A stretch of DNA of 64,000 nucleotides from contig CAIIXF020000010.1 in the NCBI GenBank assembly GCA_903813345.2, forward strand, positions 26,684,425 to 26,748,424, written 5' to 3'. Below the pieces are notes generated by a model. The model worked only from the letters and a program-made list of their open reading frames with translations. It did not search any database and was not told where the DNA came from. The translations under genes were made by a program, and so were the position numbers. Of the stretch, positions 23,557-34,298 are shown one piece after another; position 1 is the stretch's first letter, and every line of letters starts with the position of its first letter. This DNA comes from Owenia fusiformis (lineage: Eukaryota > Annelida > Polychaeta > Sabellida > Oweniidae).

Positions 23557-26500
23557 ATGGCAACATCAGACACAGATACAAGCCGAGCTATGGAGAGCAA
23601 GCTCGGAGCAGATAAAGATCAACAGAAACATCTAAAGTTAGATGGTGAGAAGACGCTGTTATTCAAAGGACAACAAGGAGGTGATTACATGACATTAGAT
23701 GACACCATTCCTCTGGAAGATATGCCAACAACAGACAAGCAAAGGAGGGACCTTCATCTGCAAAGTACTGGATATTGGTCAGGAGTAGAGCAGCAGTTGC
23801 TACCAAATTATGCTACTCCACCTAGAGAGCCTCATGGAATTAATGAGCCAAGAACTTCTACTGTGGAAGTTAGAGACAGTAAGATGGGTGAGGAATTGTC
23901 CACCTTGCAGAGAGAACTGGTGTCGCAGCAGCTACAAACCACCTTGTTGGCGAGCAATGTCAAAGAGCAGGGAGAATGGCTACATGAGCTGACGAGGGAG
24001 CAACAGAGGTTAAGGGCAGATTTGAGCCAAGGTCTAGGCTCATTTCAAAAGGAGCTTTTTCTCGGTTTGAGCTCAGTTCATGGAACCCTACAAGCCATGG
24101 CACAGGCGTTAGAGCAATTAAGATCTTCACCAGAAGATGTTAAGAATAAACATAGTCATGTGAGCAGGCTGGAAAAGATGGACGAGGCGTTGCATGTCTA
24201 CCAGGATCACATAGAGCACCCTCAGAAGCCAGTTTCTCAGCAGAGCAGACTGTCGTATGAGAAAACAATAAGTACAGATGAACAGACAGTTTCAAGAAGC
24301 AGAGGAAGAAGTCCTGATGAATTTGTCCAGGCACCGTTAGAGTCCCAGTATTGTAGAGTAGACCCACAAATGACGTCCAAACCAGTCCCCGGAGAAGCAG
24401 GAGGTTTGCTCCCTCCTTATTTGGATCAAGTTGGACAAGCAAAGCCAGAGCAGGAAGCTCCGTTTCAGCAAAATAGCCCCGAATGTTCCAATTGGGATAA
24501 GGGCACCACATATGAAGAGCCTCCGTCGACTTCTCAAGGAATGAGATTCCAAGCTCATTTGATGGAGGATAGGTTGCATCAGGAAGGGGGGAGAGAAATG
24601 GTGCTCGGATCATCAGCACAGAACCAAGACATTAAACCCGAAACAGAAGATAACGAGCAAACTAGTAATCCAGAAACACAAAACTCTCCTGATTGTACAA
24701 CCATCGGTTCTGTACTGCAAATGGCCCAGAGAGCTATAGAGATTTGTGAGAAAGCGGTCGAATCATCAAACACAGGGAAACATACAAGGATAAAACCTAC
24801 ACAAACGTTTGATGGATTATGCCCCTGGCCAGCTTACAAAGTGTATTTTCAAACATGTGTTGAAAACAATAACTGGACGGACAAAGAGAAGGCTCAGTAT
24901 TTGGCCACCAACTTAAGAGGGGATGCCCAGCAGATTGTCCTGGAATTAGAGAGGGGCTACTCTTATGAAGACCTACTGGAAGCCTTGGAGAAGAGGTTCG
25001 GCCCAGGTGGCAAGGCCGATGTGTATGAAGCAGAGCTGTGTTGCCGAAAGAGAAAGCCTCGAGAATCCTTACAAAGTCTGGGGCAACATATACGACGACT
25101 GACGTCCATGGCTTATCCTGAAATGAGCCGGGATGCTCAAGATAGGCTCGCTCGTAGGAGTTTCGAGCAAGCAATTCCCGATGAGGAGCTGCGCCGAGCC
25201 ATACACAGAAAAGAGCCATCAACATTAGACAAGAGCATAGAGATTGCTCTCAGAGAGGAGAGCTACCAAGAGTCCGAGAGGATAAGACAGGGGCTTAAAG
25301 GAAGGTCAAAGGAGCAAAGCATCTGCACTGTGGAAGAAGATTCTAATGAAGTTGCCAAGCTGATAGAGGGATTAAAGAAGGAATTGCTGACAGAAATGAA
25401 GAATCTACTAAAGAATGAAGAGAGCCGAAAATCTCAAGTGAGAGAGGGTACGAGGTATCCCTGCAGGAGCTGTGGAGAACGAGGACATTCAATGACCACT
25501 TGCTCACAAACTAAGTGTTACAATTGCAATGGATTAGGGCATATTGCCACAGCTTGTCCCGAGCCTCAGCGACCTAGAACTGAATCAAGATTCAGTAATG
25601 TCAGCCCTATTAGGTTCTTGACCAATAATGGTGTTGACTTACAGCCTGGCAGCAGACCAGTGGTGCGGAAAATCCTTGCTGATGCAAAGTTTTGTGGAAC
25701 TTCAATGCAGTTCCTCATTGATTCCGGAGCTGTGAGGAACATGATCAGCATAGGGAGTTACCACACAATACCACCCTATCGACGACCCAGTCTGAAGCCT
25801 CCCTCTCGAGTATTTATACAAGCAGATGGCTCTCCTCTTTCCACATATGGTGAGATTTCTGGAGAGATAAAGATTGATGGAAGAGCAACCTTGATTACAG
25901 CAGTGGTTGCAGATATTGCCCAAGCTGGTATTCTGGGGTCAGAGTACATGTCCACCAGTGGAGCAGTAATAAACTTCAACAAGCTGGAGATGATTTTTGA
26001 TGACGAGGCAGTGCTGGAGCAATATCATATGCAAGATGAGCAGACTCAAACTACCTCCAAGAAGACGTCACCCAAAGAGTGGAACAAGCAGATGCAGTCA
26101 TCCTCGGACGGAGCCTCACCACTTCTGCCTTTGCCAAGATCTAAGAGGAATGAGAGCAGAGTCACATTTGCAAAGGTTATGGAGCAGAACAAGAAAACAA
26201 GGTTTGACAAGAATGCTGATGCTGAGGATAGCGAGTTGGAAGAAGAAGATGCTGAGCTGATCAAAGAATCTAGATACAGGGCAGAGGAAAGAGAAAATGA
26301 TAAATCGGCGATGAGGAACCAAAGAGAGCCTTTGGCAGACACTGATAGTCTTACAGTGACTAGGAAAAGGAGAGGGCAACTTTCCAGGTCACAACCCGGG
26401 TCAAGGACACATGAGAGAGCTCATAACAGAAGTCCTCCAGGAAAGGGGTATGCTAGAGAAAGTCCTCGGCATAAGGAGAATTATTTCAGGAGCTTTTCAT

Positions 26501-26706
26501 ACCACAAGGAGCCTCCTCGTATGAGCTCCTTGTACCAGAAGAATTGTCCTCCTAAGAGCTCGTCATACAAGGGAGATTTTTCCAAGAGGTCCTCACGCCA
26601 GAAAACAAGAAGTTCAATTGGCGCTCCTCTTTGGAGCATACCTAAGTCAGCGAGCAAAAGACAGAAAGACCAAGAGCCTCAGAGAGCTGATGAGCTCTTC
26701 CTTTAA
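23557..26706 (+). CDS. Gag-protease polyprotein of the LTR element (1049 aa)
   Basis: The frame starts 46 bases after the LTR. Residues 1-400 are charged and partly coiled-coil. Residues about 415-570 form a retrotransposon gag (capsid-type) region (WPAYKVYF, LATNLRGDAQQIVLELE, LLEALEKRFG). Two CCHC zinc knuckles lie at about 635-668 (CRSCGERGHSMTTC, CYNCNGLGHIATAC). A retropepsin-like protease follows with FLIDSG at about 719-724. An acidic stretch (about 885-905) and an Arg/Ser-rich basic tail (about 930-1045) finish the protein. It would build the particle and cut the polyprotein. No reverse transcriptase or integrase motifs follow in any frame before the 3' LTR. Confidence 0.88.
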   Translation: MATSDTDTSRAMESKLGADKDQQKHLKLDGEKTLLFKGQQGGDYMTLDDTIPLEDMPTTDKQRRDLHLQSTGYWSGVEQQLLPNYATPPREPHGINEPRTSTVEVRDSKMGEELSTLQRELVSQQLQTTLLASNVKEQGEWLHELTREQQRLRADLSQGLGSFQKELFLGLSSVHGTLQAMAQALEQLRSSPEDVKNKHSHVSRLEKMDEALHVYQDHIEHPQKPVSQQSRLSYEKTISTDEQTVSRSRGRSPDEFVQAPLESQYCRVDPQMTSKPVPGEAGGLLPPYLDQVGQAKPEQEAPFQQNSPECSNWDKGTTYEEPPSTSQGMRFQAHLMEDRLHQEGGREMVLGSSAQNQDIKPETEDNEQTSNPETQNSPDCTTIGSVLQMAQRAIEICEKAVESSNTGKHTRIKPTQTFDGLCPWPAYKVYFQTCVENNNWTDKEKAQYLATNLRGDAQQIVLELERGYSYEDLLEALEKRFGPGGKADVYEAELCCRKRKPRESLQSLGQHIRRLTSMAYPEMSRDAQDRLARRSFEQAIPDEELRRAIHRKEPSTLDKSIEIALREESYQESERIRQGLKGRSKEQSICTVEEDSNEVAKLIEGLKKELLTEMKNLLKNEESRKSQVREGTRYPCRSCGERGHSMTTCSQTKCYNCNGLGHIATACPEPQRPRTESRFSNVSPIRFLTNNGVDLQPGSRPVVRKILADAKFCGTSMQFLIDSGAVRNMISIGSYHTIPPYRRPSLKPPSRVFIQADGSPLSTYGEISGEIKIDGRATLITAVVADIAQAGILGSEYMSTSGAVINFNKLEMIFDDEAVLEQYHMQDEQTQTTSKKTSPKEWNKQMQSSSDGASPLLPLPRSKRNESRVTFAKVMEQNKKTRFDKNADAEDSELEEEDAELIKESRYRAEERENDKSAMRNQREPLADTDSLTVTRKRRGQLSRSQPGSRTHERAHNRSPPGKGYARESPRHKENYFRSFSYHKEPPRMSSLYQKNCPPKSSSYKGDFSKRSSRQKTRSSIGAPLWSIPKSASKRQKDQEPQRADELFL

Positions 26707-26760
26707 GAAGACACTAGAAGTTAGCAAGTGAAGACAGTGTTTTATGTGAGGGCACATAAA

Positions 26761-26776
26761 AGCTAGAAGGGGGGTA
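26761..26776 (+). promoter_or_regulatory. Polypurine tract of the LTR element
   Basis: AGCTAGAAGGGGGGTA lies directly before the TGTGGG of the 3' LTR, the expected place of the plus-strand primer in an LTR element. Confidence 0.8.
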
Positions 26777-28583
26777 TGTGGGAAAATTTCATTTTTTGTG
26801 TTTATCCTTTTTAATTTTCCCACTGGTGCAGTTTTATGTTTAATTGGTCCATTTATGCAAGGGATAGGGAAACCCCTGCTCACAAGTGGGTATTCCAAGA
26901 CAGGAAGGGGATTCCCCTCAATTGCTGCAATGCAGTGCCCCTGATTTCAAAATGTGTTCACCTGTGCCTATGACTCATGCCATCACATGAGAGAGAATGA
27001 AGGTCGCCATCTTGAATGAAGCAGTGTGAATTGAGGTTTGGAAGAAAATCTACAATTATCGTGCTTTGGAGTAGCCATCAGCCAGTGATTTGGGATTAGT
27101 TAAGAAGAATAAAGCGGGAAGACACACCAGGACGTTGTAGAAGGAGAAACAGGAGAGGAAACTCGAATTTTTGGGCTTAAGAGAAAGCAGCACTGATTCG
27201 GGTGAGATTTTTCCTTTTTGTTTATGTGATTTTATGGCCAGCATGCTACTAGATGCCTCTGACTGACTATAACTTTTAATTTCAAGTGTACCAGAATTTG
27301 TGACTTTATGATCAGCATGCTACTGAGATGCCTCTGACTGATCGTAATTTCTAGTTCATTGGGTATCCAGATCTACTGTGTGTCGCCATTTTGTGTCCCA
27401 GGCTTTCTAAAGTTAGTGAGATATTTGTCAGATTTAATTGAAAGCAAGAATAGCTTCATACTTCCATTCTTAAGAGTGCTGTAAAGAGATTCAGAGCTCA
27501 GTGTTGTCCTTGAGGAAGCAGCAAGGAACATTCTGGAAGCAACCTTGCATTACAGTTAGTTCGGTTCCACCACTAGCTGTAAGGTGCAATTGAGAAACTT
27601 CCCAACACAGAGAAGTATTTTGTCAGTTGGTTTCACCGCTGACAGAAGTAGTCCAGGAAGACTTCCATCGCATCGAGCAGTGAGGAGCCTCCCTGGAAAA
27701 GTCAAGAGCCATAGAGGCAGAGCAAGGCTAAAGAGCCAGAAGAGTCACAGTGGACTATTTTGTCAGTTGGTTTCACCACTGACAGAGATAGTTCCAGGAG
27801 GACTTCTAGAGCAACGAGCAGCTAGGAGCCTTCCCAGCAAGCTCAAGAGGAGCCAGGCTAAAGAGCCAAAGAGCTGAGCGAAGAGCCAGAGGAGCAACGT
27901 TCAGGAGCCAGAGGAGCCAGGCTAAAGAGCCAAAGAGCTGGACGAGGAGCTAGAGGAGCCAAGTTCAGGAGTCAGAAGAGCCAAGCTCAAGAGGAGCCAG
28001 GCTAAAGAGCCAGAGAGCTGAACGAAGAGCCAGAGGAGCCACGTTCAGGAGCCAGAGGAGCCAAGCTTAAGAGCCAGAAGAGCCAAGCTCAAGAGGAGCC
28101 AGGCTAAAGAGCCAGAGGAGCTGAACGAAGAGCCAGAGGAGCCAAGTTCAAGAGCCAGAGGGGCCAAGCTCAGGAGCCAGAGGAGCTGAACAAAGAGCCA
28201 GAAGAGCCAAGTCCAAGAACCAGAGGAGTCAGGAAAGAGCTAACGAGCCATAGGAGCTGAGCCAAAATTACGGGCCATAGGAGCCATAAAGAGGCAGAGG
28301 AGCCGAGTAAAGAGCTTAAGAGCCATAGGAAGCAGTAAGAAAGCAGTAACGGCCACTACCAAGCTTATAAAGAGAGATCAAAGTGACATTTTAGTCTATG
28401 AGCATTAAAGTGTGTTATTTTCTTGTATAGTTAGTGTGTGTTAAAATATATGTATTAAATTTGAAGCCATTTGTGACTGTCGTTTCATCCAGTCCACCAA
28501 ACCAGGACTGGGCCCACAAAGAAGTATAAGGTAGAAAATTACTCATCGCTTCCAGACTATAGGCAAAAGTCTGGAACGCGACA
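26777..28583 (+). repeat. 3' LTR (1807 bp)
   Basis: Matches the 5' LTR in length and in every block compared by eye, including the purine-rich GAGCC repeat (27713-28333). It is followed by ATAT, which also precedes the 5' LTR. Confidence 0.93.
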
Positions 28584-30365
28584 ATATCCTGTAGCATTCC
28601 TAGAATATGACTTTTCCCTGGGAAATTAACTCAAAATAGACCTGCTATGTCAAAGTCCTTGATTGAATCCTCACCTAGCCAAAATTCCATATATCAAGGA
28701 TGAGCAAAAATACACAAATTAAAATAAATAATAAATAAAAAGAGGCAATTTTATACAAGTATTAGTACTATAAAAAGAGGCAATTATACACAAGTATTAT
28801 ACTTGCATCAAGGATATTTCAATTCCCAATATACCTAATATCCTGGCACAGTAATTAGAAGGGCGCTTGTCATATTTTAAATCAAAATTTCCAAATGACT
28901 CGATTTCCAAATCAGCTATTGTTATTGTCTATCTTGGTTTCAGTCAAGTAGCAAAAAATCATTTACTGTTGGATAAACTGCCATACTTTAAAAGCCATTT
29001 CCGATGGTTAAGGGGAATATTTGCCACTAATGTGAATGATGTTTTGCTACTGATTAATTTGACATGATAATATGTACAGTACAATAATATGTTCAGTACT
29101 ACAGATAGACTTAATTTGGCTACCGTTTTAATTTGACAGATTGGCGGATTGAAAAAATCCGCAAAATTAAAAATCCGCCAATTTTCAGATCTATTTTAGA
29201 AAATCCTTAGAAAATTTGTAATTTGTAATTATTTGACTTGTGTAAGTATTCCTATTTGAATGTAGGTGCAGTATTATACCAAGACTTACTGAAAGCAGAA
29301 CACATGAATCTGTATTTCCAGATCTGATAAAATTTGAGCTCATTCCCGATTCTGCCAAATTAAATAGCCGCCAACATTTGAAATTCAAAATAAGTGTATA
29401 TACAGTGTATAATTGTACTTGTATTATCATTCAATTGATTCCTGCACTATCTGTTGTTTAGTAGACTGGATACTATAGATGTCTAAAAGTCAATCAACAG
29501 AAACTTAAAGTAAATCTGAGTTTTCTACACTTTCAAGAGAAATTTCAATTTTATGGTTATAAAGAAAACAAAACAACATATAAAAAATGGGCAAAACTTT
29601 AAAAGTTGTTGCTTGTTGGGCAAATTGACAAATATCTGTACATCATGCTTCTAAGTAAATTGTCCATTACTTTTGGAGTTTTAACAAAACCTTAATAAAG
29701 AACATATAAATTAAGGGACCTACATGTAGTCTGTCCTTGTGTTCACATTGTGTCAGTTCTCTCTAGCATATCCTCCGATAAATTAATTGATAATTGTCTT
29801 TTTGACAACAAAATTGCAGACTTCAAAAAACATGAACTTGGGAAATGGCAAATAAGGATATTAGTCAAATAAATAAAATGTATGTAGACATAAACTGTAT
29901 AATCTGTATAGCATAACATGAATGGCAGTTTTCATACGTAGAACATTACTTGCGGTTTTACCATGAAAAAACATTATGAATATATTTGAGCAATTTTGTA
30001 AATATTGATATTTTAGGAAAAGTGCACAAAAATAGTATAAAATCAACAATTAAAGTTACTACCATTTTGAAACCAGTGACAATTTTGAAAATCCCTTTTG
30101 AGCAGAACTTATTACCAATGTATTTGATATGATTGACATGAATGATATCAACCCAAAGGTATTGGAATTATCACCTCCACAGACAAATGGATGGAAAGAG
30201 GCATTCACTAAACTTCAGGAAGTTGTTTCCAAGAAAGCTATTTTATAACCCAAATGTATAACCCATCAATATATGAACTGTTCTTGGTACTCCGGTCCAT
30301 CATTTCATTGTTGCCAGTACTTGTATGCTATTTAACTGTTAATTTTTTCATTTCCTTCAGATCTG
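28584..30365. other. Region upstream of GPCR 1, no gene seen
   Basis: A short duplication of AAAAAGAGGCAATT lies at 28738 and 28773. A small inverted repeat lies at 29133-29180 (TTGGCGGATT with AATCCGCCAA). A good 3' splice site, TTTTTTCATTTCCTTCAG, ends at 30360, just before the receptor ATG, so at least one upstream exon of GPCR 1 (5' UTR or a few codons) probably lies here or further left. I could not pin it down. Confidence 0.45.
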
Positions 30366-31610
30366 ATGAGGCAGACAATTACAATTACCATGTCAGATAT
30401 AAAAGAGTTTACAGATGAAAGTGAAGTACTTTCTACCCTGCCCACAGCATCCAATCATTCATTAAACTACATGACACCGGAGATGAGTAGGAACATCACA
30501 CAATGGGTGACAGTAAAGATACTGACAGCAATGTTGAAGATGTACAGGATAACACCAGATGTGGATTGTAAGAATTGTGGAAATGAAACTTCAAATTTTA
30601 CAAATATAAGACATGATGAACAACATGACACACAGAAAGAGATGTTTGATTTTTACCTTTATACTGTTGTCACCCTCATAGTGTTTGGGATTATCCTGTT
30701 AACAGGAATTGTTGGAAATGGTATGGTGATTTACATTACAGTACGGAAGATGAAAGGATTCACAGTGGTCAATGTACTTGTGACAAACCTTGCAATTGCA
30801 GATTTATTATTCATCTTACTGGTTGTTCCTTTCGCTACATATGACTATGCTTTCAATGCATGGCCTTTTGGTGATGTCATATGTAATCTCATGTATTATT
30901 TGCTGTTTTCTACAGTGTATGTATCGATTTATTCACTTGTGGCAGTGTCTCTCACCCGTTATCTGACACTGGTGCATGGAAACACTTTCAAACCTTATAA
31001 AACCAAACGGAATGTCATAATTGTTACAATCCTTACTTGGATAACAACTGGGGGACTTAATGCACTGATATTGAAAAGGTTTACAGTGGCAGATGGATAC
31101 TGTACTGGAGCACCAGATTTCATCAAAACTTTATACTTATCATTCTTTATTTTTGGATATGCATTACCACTGGTGATTATATTTATACTCCATGTGCTGA
31201 TACTGGTTTTCCTACATAAGAACAATCATACTGGTGCTGTTGGAAGTAGGAGAAGGAATAATCGTGCAAGCCAAGTTGTCATAGCAACGGTGGTTGCATT
31301 TGCCTGTTTGTGGTTACCTTTCCAAGTGTGTACGATGGTTGCATTCTATGGAAAGGCACAGTCATCACAGATGTATAAACTAGTTGTACATATAGCGCAA
31401 TGTCTCGCATATGCCAATTCATGTGTAAACCCATTCCTATACAGCTTTGTTTCTAATGACTTTAGAGTTGCATTCAAAGAAACATTTACATGTGATTATA
31501 CACCTATAAAACAGACCTTAACTACAGATAACGCTGTAATTGGACAAAGCAGTGAAATGGTACAAGTTAGAGAAACTGAATTGCATACAGTTGAGACTTC
31601 AATTACTTGA
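30366..31610 (+). CDS. Class A GPCR 1, allatostatin-A/galanin receptor-like (414 aa)
   Basis: Seven membrane segments: TM1 98-126 with GN (117-118), TM2 134-157 with LAIAD (D146), TM3 from C173, TM4 216-237, TM5 255-283, TM6 301-325 with CLWLP (W316, P318), TM7 338-362 with NPFLY (355-359). C173 and C246 can form the usual TM3-ECL2 disulphide. The N-terminus has glycosylation sites at N30, N43, N73 and N77. Overall pattern (NLAIADLLF, WPFGD, AYANSCVNP, SNDFRVAF) fits the allatostatin-A/galanin receptor group, which couples small peptides to Gi/o. The DRY motif reads T198-R199-Y200. The visible coding region is one exon. A splice acceptor at 30360 and an open codon before the ATG leave the true N-terminus uncertain, and the ATG at 30390 is an alternative. 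The ligand is not known. Confidence 0.93.
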   Translation: MRQTITITMSDIKEFTDESEVLSTLPTASNHSLNYMTPEMSRNITQWVTVKILTAMLKMYRITPDVDCKNCGNETSNFTNIRHDEQHDTQKEMFDFYLYTVVTLIVFGIILLTGIVGNGMVIYITVRKMKGFTVVNVLVTNLAIADLLFILLVVPFATYDYAFNAWPFGDVICNLMYYLLFSTVYVSIYSLVAVSLTRYLTLVHGNTFKPYKTKRNVIIVTILTWITTGGLNALILKRFTVADGYCTGAPDFIKTLYLSFFIFGYALPLVIIFILHVLILVFLHKNNHTGAVGSRRRNNRASQVVIATVVAFACLWLPFQVCTMVAFYGKAQSSQMYKLVVHIAQCLAYANSCVNPFLYSFVSNDFRVAFKETFTCDYTPIKQTLTTDNAVIGQSSEMVQVRETELHTVETSIT

Positions 31611-31975
31611 TTACAGATTTTCTTGAAAGAACACCCTGGGTTTCTAAATGAAATACAGTCTAATTTCTGTTTTCCTTTTTTATGCCCATGGGTGTACATT
31701 TTAAAGTACTATCAATCAAACACTATAGTTATGCTGATAATACATACATGTACATGTAATGGCCTCATCTTGTAACATAGGAGCAATGCTTTGACAAGCG
31801 TTTAGCTTCAGGACATATAAATTATAGGATATCACAGTTTTGAAAAAATATATTTTTGGGTTTTCATGAACACCTATTTCTGTTGAAAGGACATTTCTAT
31901 CTAAAAGGTCATTTTTGAGAATCAAAAATCTCAAAGAACTTTTTTCGATTTAGCCAGCCAATATTCACATCTCCA
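31611..31975. other. 3' flank of GPCR 1
   Basis: Probably holds the 3' UTR. No repeat or other gene is seen before the fold-back that starts near 31976. Confidence 0.4.
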
Positions 31976-32641
31976 AAAAGGTCTATTTGCAGTATGGCAA
32001 GTGATTTTATTCGGTCATATCTCACCATGAGTACTTTTTGGCCATAAATACATTGGTTTTTATTAAATAATATGTTTTCTTTCAAGTAAAGTCCCTATGA
32101 TGATGAAAAATTGTTGAACCAAATTTAGTCAAAGGAGGATCTTCTTTTTCTGATTTTTATTGCATGAAAAGATCATTCAACAAGGGGTCTAAAAGTTCTT
32201 CAAAAGTAGAATGGGATTGAAAGTCTAGTTTTGAAGATATCAATTTTCAATGACCAAAATTGTGCTGAAAACAATGGATAACATGAGTTTACCCTATGGA
32301 AAAATAACATGGGATATTAGTGGATTTTAACTTTAGCACATTTCAAAACCCACCCCCTTTTCAGAAATTCTTAATATGCTCTAGAAGAAATTTTTGATTT
32401 AAATTGAGAAAAACAAGATCCTCTTTTTAGAAAATAAGCCTAACACTTTAAAAAAGTGATAAGATGGGGTCCTAATGCATAGTTTTTCAGAGAGCTGAAT
32501 TGATATTTTACTATCATGGGGACTTTACTTGAAAGAAAACATATTGTTTTAATAAAAACACTGTATTTATGCCCAGAAAGTTCTCATGGTGAAAGATATG
32601 AATGTCTAAAATCACTTGCCATACTGCATATGGACCTTTCA
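31976..32641. mobile_element. Fold-back element of about 666 bp downstream of GPCR 1
   Basis: The left arm 31976-32105 (GCAGTATGGCAAGTGATTTTA, then ATATGTTTTCTTTCAAGTAA) is the inverse of the right arm 32512-32641 with about 80% identity by eye. Weaker pairing continues toward the centre (GAGGATCTT near 32140 and AAGATCCTC near 32408). No open frame. It is a different family from the fold-back at 13721-14450. Confidence 0.8.
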
Positions 32642-33974
32642 TTACAACTGCAAGTCATAATTTCAAACACATTACAATCTCATTATATGGGATGATAAAT
32701 GGATAAATTTCTATTGTATAGATATCAATTTAATCATGATAAAAAGTGCAGTTGAACTAGGAAGTGAACAAGTACATAAAAAGTGTGCTTCATAATCTGA
32801 GAACATTTAATTGGCAGTTTAAAGGAATTCTGAGCGATAGAAATAACAAAATATTGCTTCTGGGACAAGATCAATTGACTTTGACATATTCTTTACCCAA
32901 TCTATTTTGCAATTTAACAATCAACACAAATATACTGTACATACCATATTTCAGCAGATATCAGACAAATTCATAAAAATATAGTTTTGATTGATAAAAT
33001 CATCCATTATAAAACCGAGTGGGTGCTCTCTGACATCGGCGTGGAAATATTTTGCTGTGGATTCGATTTTAAATGCTTCTAAATGATCTTCAAATACTTA
33101 CTATGATTTCTATTTGTGATGTTTTGACCTCCCTGGTTCATAAAAAGAACATTATCATAATTTACTCAACTCAAAAATTCCCTTCCGGTTCATCTCAATA
33201 AAGATGAGCTGAAAGTTGTCATGAACAATATACATGGGGTTTGTTTTTCTTGACTGGTATGCACTTAGAGTTTGCTTTTTCTTGCTAAGTTCCATTACAA
33301 CTTTTAGTCCTTTCCCTTTGGCACTATCTTCAGTCTAAATATGGCTTTTCAAGGTTCAATAAACAACTGGAATGGACCTTAATTCATAGTTTGAAAATAG
33401 AATTATCAGGGAAGGTTTTAAACCATGAAATCAACTCTAAAGCTGGAAGAATTTTTTTATCGGATCTGAAGTACAGTGTGCCTTTAAACTTTATTCCATC
33501 ATTTACTTTCACTATAAATGATTACTTACTCCTATTAATGATTTTGGATCATCATTGAATTATCTCTAAAAGAGGCAGCCATTCTCAATTTCGCAGAATT
33601 TTTGAACATTCCTACTTTGTTAGAGACCTCAGCCCATAGAAGATCAGCAAACAAGATCTACTTACTCTCAATTAAAATTGGTAAATTGCATTTTTTCAAC
33701 AATATAAATTTGGTAAGTGAAATAAATCTCAGTCTGTGAGACAAGCTGAAATCCATTAGGGTAATTAGTTTAAAAATTCATTACGAGTAACCTGAATAGC
33801 TGCTGTGGCAAAACGTATGAGACCAACCCTATGAACAAGCTATGCTTGAAACAAGGAAACAGGTAAATGCATCGATCAATATTCTCATGTAGTTCCTGGA
33901 ACAAGCAGAAAGTCAAACTCATAGTTTCAATGTATTTATGGGCTGATTGAATCATTTATATCTGACATATTTAG
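32642..33974. other. Intergenic stretch with one dispersed-repeat fragment
   Basis: At 33235-33325 there is a fragment of a dispersed repeat (GGGGTTTGTTTTTCTTGACT ... CCTTTCCCTTTGGCAC), also seen at 41570-41665 and 53640-53880. No supported exon. Confidence 0.5.
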
Positions 33975-34298
33975 CAGTTATGTCCCTATCATTGAACATA
34001 TGCCTAAGGTCTGTCACCAATATAGCCCGAGCTTGCGAGGGTTATATTACGACAGACCGAAGGCATATATTCAATGATACGGACATAACTGTTGTATTAC
34101 ATACTTTTATATCATGGCTACGTTATATCAATGACGCCACGTGTCTGTGTGCGAGTGAAATTAGGAAGAAATGAAACATGACATCCCGATGACGTCATAA
34201 GATTGTCATGGTAAAAGGTTTGGCGGCTATACAGGAATATATAGCCGACCTTCAGCTCCACTGACTTCAATACAAATGCTTCGCTGGGTATGTAATAC
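33975..34298 (+). mobile_element. Palindrome plus GTATTACATAC MITE, copy 2
   Basis: 33975-34015 (CAGTTATGTCCCTATCATTG...) and 34051-34091 are 41-bp inverted repeats with about four mismatches, and the inside also pairs (AATATAGCCC with GGGTTATATT). The MITE with ends GTATTACATAC (34094) and GTATGTAATAC (34288-34298) follows directly. Copy 1 at 10410-10765 has the same order in the opposite orientation. Confidence 0.8.

Larger units (their letters stand above)
21704..28583 (+). mobile_element. Long-LTR retrotransposon, Ty3/Gypsy-like gag, non-autonomous type
   Basis: A 6.9-kb element with two 1807-bp direct LTRs (TG...CA), a primer-binding site, one gag-protease reading frame of 1049 codons, a polypurine tract, and a probable four-base duplication ATAT on each side. 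The LTRs have exactly the same length and I found no difference in the blocks compared by eye, so it is very young. The element looks whole for the parts it has, and its one frame is open. Only gag and protease regions are seen, so it resembles the non-autonomous class of LTR elements. Placement in Ty3/Gypsy rests on the gag type and zinc knuckles and is tentative. Confidence 0.93.
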
